Position numbers and translations under genes: made by a program. Shown here piece after piece: positions 7,335 through 11,065 of a DNA stretch of 11,065 nucleotides (the stretch's first letter is position 1; each line of letters opens with the position of its first letter). Origin of the DNA: Spirochaetaceae bacterium (GTDB taxonomy: Bacteria > Spirochaetota > Spirochaetia > Sphaerochaetales > Sphaerochaetaceae); the NCBI GenBank assembly GCA_016649775.1, contig JAENWY010000052.1:1-11065 (forward strand), given 5' to 3'. The notes beneath the pieces are model-generated. The model was not told the origin of the DNA and searched no databases. It saw only the letters and a list, made by a program, of their open reading frames with translations.

Positions 7335-7364
7335 ATAAACGAATACAAAATAGGAAATAAAAAA

Positions 7365-8699
7365 ATGGAAAAAATAATTAGAATAAAAAATATAAAAATA
7401 AATAATATAAAAAATGTTTGCACTGGTGAATTCAAAACAAATACTGATTTTGAAAGTATGGGCGTTTCGGATGTTATTGGGTTTTATGGTCAAAATGGTT
7501 CAGGTAAAACTGCAATTGTTGAGGTCTTTAGTATACTACAACAGCTATTACAAAATTCCCCTTTACCGTCTATTGAGGCTAATTTATTGACAAAAGGAAA
7601 GGAGGAAATTAGATTATCTTTTGATTTTTTAATTGTAAATAAATATGGTGAATTTTCTGTTAATTATGATATTATTTTGAAAGAAGGTGAAAATAGGTTA
7701 TATGTATTTTCTGAAGAATTAACATATAGAGAAATTATTCCATATAAAAAACCTAAGAATATTATTAACAAAAAAGGTGAAGATATTTTAATTAAGCTTA
7801 CTAAATTAAAAGATTTACCTGAAGAAGATAGGATAAATAGTATAGTAATTAATAAAACATCAAAAAAAGAAAATACATCTTTTATTTTCAACAAAGATAT
7901 GTTGCATTTATATTCTAAATATTTAAATGATACTGAAATGGAATTAATAAACAATTTAAGTAAGGATTTTTTAGGCAATTTTTATATTATTAATGACACA
8001 CAAAACGGAATGGTTTTAGCAAATTTATTAATGCCTTTTAGTACATCGGTCGAAAATAAAAGAAAAATTTTTAATTATAATTTAGAAAGTCCAACATTAT
8101 TAGAAGAAGATTGTTATTTTTCAATGAAAAAAATTATTGAGCAAATTAATATTGTATTAAAAAACATAATTCCGAATTTGCAAATTAACGTTAAGAGTCA
8201 AGAAAATAATAAAGAGATTATGGTTAATGGCAAATCGGGAATTAGATTTGAATTACTGTCTGAAAAAAATGGGGTATTTTTACCTCTAAAATGCGAATCT
8301 GCTGGTATTCTAAAATTAATATCAATTTTAAGCTCATTAATCAAAGTTTCGAATAATTCAAATGCTTGCATAGTAATTGATGAGCTTGATTCTGGAATAT
8401 TTGAATATTTATTAGGTGATATAATTAAAGCAATTGATGAAACAGGTAAAGGGCAATTTATTTTTACCTCACATAATCTAAGAGTTCTTGAAGTATTAAA
8501 TTTCAAAAAAATATGGGTAACCACTAATAATCCTGACAATAGATTCATTCAATTAAAAGGAGTTAGAACACTTAGTAATGCAAGAGATATTTATTTAAGA
8601 TCTCTTCTACTTGGAGGACAAAAAGAATCATTATATGATGAAACAGATTCATACGAACTACAAAAATCATTTATAATTGCAGGTAAAAATAATGACTAG
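7365..8699 (+). CDS. SMC/ABC-like AAA ATPase of a two-gene defence-like module (AbiLi-like)
   Basis: Protein of 444 aa in the AAA_15/AAA_21 (OLD/RecF/SMC-like) class. Walker A is GQNGSGKT (42-49), after an N-terminal strand set typical of these ATPases (IRIKNIKINNIKNV). A long lysine-rich middle region (about 80-300) replaces the coiled coil. A signature-like ESAGILKLI comes before Walker B IVIDELDSG (336-344), whose Glu340 would be catalytic. The H-loop is FTSHN (His370). There is no nuclease domain of its own. ATPases of this class usually sense invasion or load a partner nuclease. The partner here would be the next gene, whose start overlaps this stop by 8 nt. The pairing and sizes resemble lactococcal AbiLi/AbiLii and, more distantly, PARIS AriA/AriB. 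The family match is inferred from motifs and order. AGGAAA supports the start. Confidence 0.85.
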   Translation: MEKIIRIKNIKINNIKNVCTGEFKTNTDFESMGVSDVIGFYGQNGSGKTAIVEVFSILQQLLQNSPLPSIEANLLTKGKEEIRLSFDFLIVNKYGEFSVNYDIILKEGENRLYVFSEELTYREIIPYKKPKNIINKKGEDILIKLTKLKDLPEEDRINSIVINKTSKKENTSFIFNKDMLHLYSKYLNDTEMELINNLSKDFLGNFYIINDTQNGMVLANLLMPFSTSVENKRKIFNYNLESPTLLEEDCYFSMKKIIEQINIVLKNIIPNLQINVKSQENNKEIMVNGKSGIRFELLSEKNGVFLPLKCESAGILKLISILSSLIKVSNNSNACIVIDELDSGIFEYLLGDIIKAIDETGKGQFIFTSHNLRVLEVLNFKKIWVTTNNPDNRFIQLKGVRTLSNARDIYLRSLLLGGQKESLYDETDSYELQKSFIIAGKNND

Positions 8700-9405
8700 A
8701 ACAAAAGGAGTAATTTTACTAATAGTTGAAGGCTTTTCTGATGAAACAATATTTGCAAATTTAAAGAAAACTTATTCTGATTATAATATAACCTTTATTA
8801 ATATAAGAGGGGATATTTTTGGTGATATTAATTCTAATGCTAATATTAAAAATAGAATAATTTTTAAAATTAAGGAACAAATTCAGCAAAGAAAGTTAAA
8901 GAAAACTGATATTATTGGTGTTTTGCAAGTTATAGATTTAGATGGCTGTATGATTAAAAGTGAAAATGTTGTAATTGATAATAATATATCAAAAAATATA
9001 TATTATGAAAATGAATTTATAAAAGTAAATAATTGTAATCAAAAAAAATTTGTAGAAGATAAAAATAAATTAAAAAATTATGAATTACAGAAGGTATGCA
9101 CATTTGACCATATAGCTACTTATAAATATCAAATTTATTATTTTTCTAGAGCCATGGAACATGTGATTTTTGATGAACCAAATCCAGAAGATAATACAAA
9201 AGTAAAAGAAATTGACAAATTTATGGAGACTTTAACTTTAGCTATTGAGGATTTTTTATCTGATTATTTACCTCCTGTACAATCAGATATCTACAGTTGT
9301 AAATACGAAGAAAGTTGGAAATATACATTTGAAAATAACAACTCTTTACATAGGTGTAGTAATGTTTCGTTATTGTTTGAATTCATAAAAACCTTGGTTG
9401 AATAA
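8692..9405 (+). CDS. TOPRIM-motif protein, probable effector of the ATPase module (AbiLii-like)
   Basis: Small soluble protein of 237 aa if started at ATG 8692. A TTG at 8677 would add five residues but the ATG is preferred, with AGG at 8681-8683 upstream. The N-terminal half shows a TOPRIM pattern: a hydrophobic strand ending in IVEGFSDE (Glu13), an RGDI motif (39-42), and VIDLDG with Asp82 and Asp84. Together these give the E...DxD metal site used by OLD-family nucleases, primases and topoisomerases. The C-terminal half (about 100-237) is not recognised. The reading overlaps the upstream ATPase stop by 8 nt, so the two are translationally coupled. The arrangement IVEG..DE, GDI, then D-x-DG is what I recall of the AbiLii-type proteins encoded beside AAA ATPases. 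I infer a nuclease or RNase effector, not proven. Confidence 0.75.
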   Translation: MTRTKGVILLIVEGFSDETIFANLKKTYSDYNITFINIRGDIFGDINSNANIKNRIIFKIKEQIQQRKLKKTDIIGVLQVIDLDGCMIKSENVVIDNNISKNIYYENEFIKVNNCNQKKFVEDKNKLKNYELQKVCTFDHIATYKYQIYYFSRAMEHVIFDEPNPEDNTKVKEIDKFMETLTLAIEDFLSDYLPPVQSDIYSCKYEESWKYTFENNNSLHRCSNVSLLFEFIKTLVE

Positions 9406-9616
9406 ATTTTTTACAGTAATGATAATTATGATCATACTAATTCTCAAATTCTAGTATAGGTGCTATCTTATTGTAAACATCAAGTTTATGATTAACATCA
9501 ATTTTTTTAGCCAAAAATGTTTATACCTAGAGCTCTGAGAGCCTTTTAAGATGTCTTATGACCAATTGAGGAATATATAGTTCTATAGCAGTCAAGAATA
9601 CTTCTAGGGTGGGAAA

Positions 9617-10033
9617 ATGCAAAAACATAATAAATATCCTTGACCGTTTAGCAATAAGAATATTCAATACATTAACCAAGTAGAATCTACGGATATTACT
9701 AATGTAGAACTATTCCCTGGTTTTGTTCATCTTTGTACCGTAATTAATCACTAAAGTTTTAAGATACTTAAATGGAAGCTAATTAATACATTGGATGTAT
9801 ACTATTGTCTTGAAAATTCGATTAAGCAACAAAGCATTATAGTGTCTCTTCAATTATTAAAAGTGGTAAATTTATTCAGTTTACTTTCAATATTTTTCTA
9901 ACTATTTTAGTTAGAGAAAATACAAGAATTAGAATGATTACAGTTTTTAAGGCATTGGAAAATATTTTCACAAAACACATTTAAAAAATTATTATATATG
10001 AAAATGCTATTTTTCATGATTTCTAAACAATGA
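9617..10033 (+). pseudogene. Possible decayed gene, one frame broken by several stops
   Basis: The 9406-10211 gap has no intact gene. In one plus-strand frame starting at ATG 9617, unusually long open runs follow each other: 36 codons (9644-9751), 48 codons (9755-9898) and 31 codons (9938-10030). Stops at 9641, 9752, 9899, 9908 and 9935 separate them, and the frame ends at TGA 10031. The pieces read as ordinary protein (for example QVESTDITNVELFPGFVHLC and LRHWKIFSQNTFKKLL). I do not recognise the family; a transposase or defence-gene remnant are guesses. Chance cannot be excluded in A/T-rich DNA. A 7-bp hairpin, ATGAAAA/TTTTCAT (9998-10017), lies inside. Confidence 0.3.
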
Positions 10034-10211
10034 GTGAATAATTACTGTCGATTGGGTGTGATATTGTCAAGTCATTAGATGATTAGGTAATAATCAATAT
10101 ATAATATAATTCATTTGATAGTGTATAGAAAAAGAGGAAAACATGTAAATTATTCTTCAAATATTTTAACAAGCGTCTAAATATAAAATAAATTTGATTA
10201 TTCATATTACT

Positions 10212-11065
10212 TTAAGGACGATTGTTTAACACTACCATGATATCTTTGTCATTAATTTGAGTATTTCCTCGTGGTATAATAACCTTATTACCTCTTTTAA
10301 CAATTGCAATTAAACTGTTTGGATTTAATTCAATATTTCTGATTTCTTTTGTAATCCAATCATGGTCTTTAGTTATTACTACTTCACTTAAAACAATATT
10401 ATTATCATCTTTAAATCCTGGAGCTGCTATGATTAAAATATCTTCTTCCTTGATTAAGGTATTTCCATTAGGAATAATTCTTTCTTTATCTCGAATAATA
10501 ATTAAAATTAATACCTCAGGTGGCAATAATATATTCTTAATCATAAACCTATTCCCGGGATGACTTTTTGATACATATAATCTTATGAATTGGATTTCAT
10601 TTTCTTCTTGATAATCTGTAAATGTTTTTAAAACATCACCTTTTTCATCAATCATTTTAAGTTTTTTTGAAATCACCGGTAAAAGTGTTCCTTGAAAAGC
10701 AATAGAGAATAAAACAATGCAGAAGACAATATGAAAAATATCATATTGAAAATTTTTAACACTTATTGTTGCTATAATAGCAAATACAATAGAGGAAGCT
10801 CCTCTAATACCCGAAAAAGATATTAAAGCTATTTGCCTAATAGAACACTTAAAGCCTTTTAGAATTAGAAAACATGCAATTGGCCTGGCCACAAAAGTTA
10901 AGAAAAGTGCAATGAATAAAGAAATGGCTCATTTCGTTAAGTCAGGTGATTTTAAGTATTTAGCACTAAATTTTAATTTATATATTTTTATTCTAGAGAT
11001 GATGGATAAAACTCATTTTTGATGTTTTAAAGCTCTTAAATTGAGATGTTAATACATGGGTAACT
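10212..11065 (-). pseudogene. Decayed CPA1-type K+(Na+)/H+ antiporter with C-terminal RCK_C modules, partial
   Basis: The minus-strand frame from 10928 to the TAA at 10212-10214 encodes the last half of a monovalent cation/proton antiporter of the CPA1/NhaP2 kind. It holds ALFLTFVARPIACFL, then SGIRGASSIVFAI (counterpart of the family's GLRGAVPIVLA), one more membrane helix, and two RCK_C/TrkA_C-like modules. Those modules end in RIIPNGNTLIKEEDILII and KVIIPRGNTQINDKDIMVV. Intact relatives are about 490 aa, so roughly half is here. Upstream the same frame has TGA at 10929-10931 and 11013-11015. Family-like pieces appear in different frames (KSPDLTK just before the first TGA; FKSFKTSKMSFIHHL in another frame near 11000-11045), indicating nonsense changes plus a frameshift. 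The GTG at 10890-10892 falls inside a helix and is not a credible start. The missing part would lie beyond the window. Confidence 0.75.

Noticed and set aside
7142..7493. Two overlapping minus-strand frames rich in Phe, Ile and Tyr upstream of the ATPase.
   Set aside because: Low-complexity products of A/T-rich DNA, running antisense through the ATPase promoter and start.
7664..8548. Minus-strand frames of about 104 and 116 codons inside the ATPase gene.
   Set aside because: Antisense to the strongly supported ATPase, with no ribosome site or known domain.
8677..8691. TTG start at 8677 for the TOPRIM-motif gene.
   Set aside because: The ATG at 8692 is 15 nt downstream with AGG at suitable spacing, and the TOPRIM strand begins right after it; the extra five residues add nothing recognisable.
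9641..11015. TGA read as Trp (code 4) because several interrupted frames are broken by TGA, including one in the antiporter.
   Set aside because: The intact genes use TGG for Trp many times and contain no in-frame TGA, and the broken frames also contain TAA or TAG or frameshifts. Decay explains them better.

Overview
The window is very AT-rich prokaryotic DNA with low gene density: six intact protein genes, at least two decayed genes, and long AT-rich gaps. TGG encodes Trp throughout the intact genes and none of them contains an in-frame TGA, so the standard code (11) fits. The taxon cannot be fixed from the sequence. Shine-Dalgarno signals are weak (AGGAAA or less), which argues against a typical Bacilli or Clostridia genome. 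Several genes have a TATAAT box 17 nt from a plausible -35, as a bacterium would. The same AT-rich boxes could also be archaeal TATA elements.

Left end (1-604): two non-coding inverted-repeat elements. One (about 1-123) has a long imperfect outer stem enclosing two smaller hairpins. The other (196-452) has 26-nt terminal inverted repeats and an exact 10-bp direct repeat on each side, the hallmark of a MITE-like insertion. Next come a stand-alone SSL2/XPB-type superfamily 2 helicase (605-2152), an EamA/DMT-type membrane transporter (2511-3410), a 96-codon open frame without a start codon (3765-4055), and an APC-family amino-acid permease (4052-5485) whose ATG overlaps that frame's stop as ATGA.

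Middle: a gap with a 10-bp perfect hairpin, then a class III extradiol (DODA/LigB-type) dioxygenase-like gene (6055-6864).

Right half: a two-gene operon (7365-9405) of an SMC/ABC-like AAA ATPase and a small TOPRIM-motif protein with an 8-nt overlap. It resembles two-component ATPase plus TOPRIM anti-phage modules, most closely AbiL (AbiLi/AbiLii) and more loosely PARIS or Gabija/OLD. A palindrome lies between the -35 and -10 of its likely promoter. Downstream is an 800-bp stretch with an apparently decayed reading frame. The window ends in the C-terminal part of a CPA1-type cation/proton antiporter with two RCK_C-like modules on the minus strand, whose upstream part is broken by stops and a probable frameshift.

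Overall this looks like an accessory, decaying chromosomal region with small mobile elements, unlinked transporters and enzymes, and one probable defence operon. Gene functions are assigned from motifs only.
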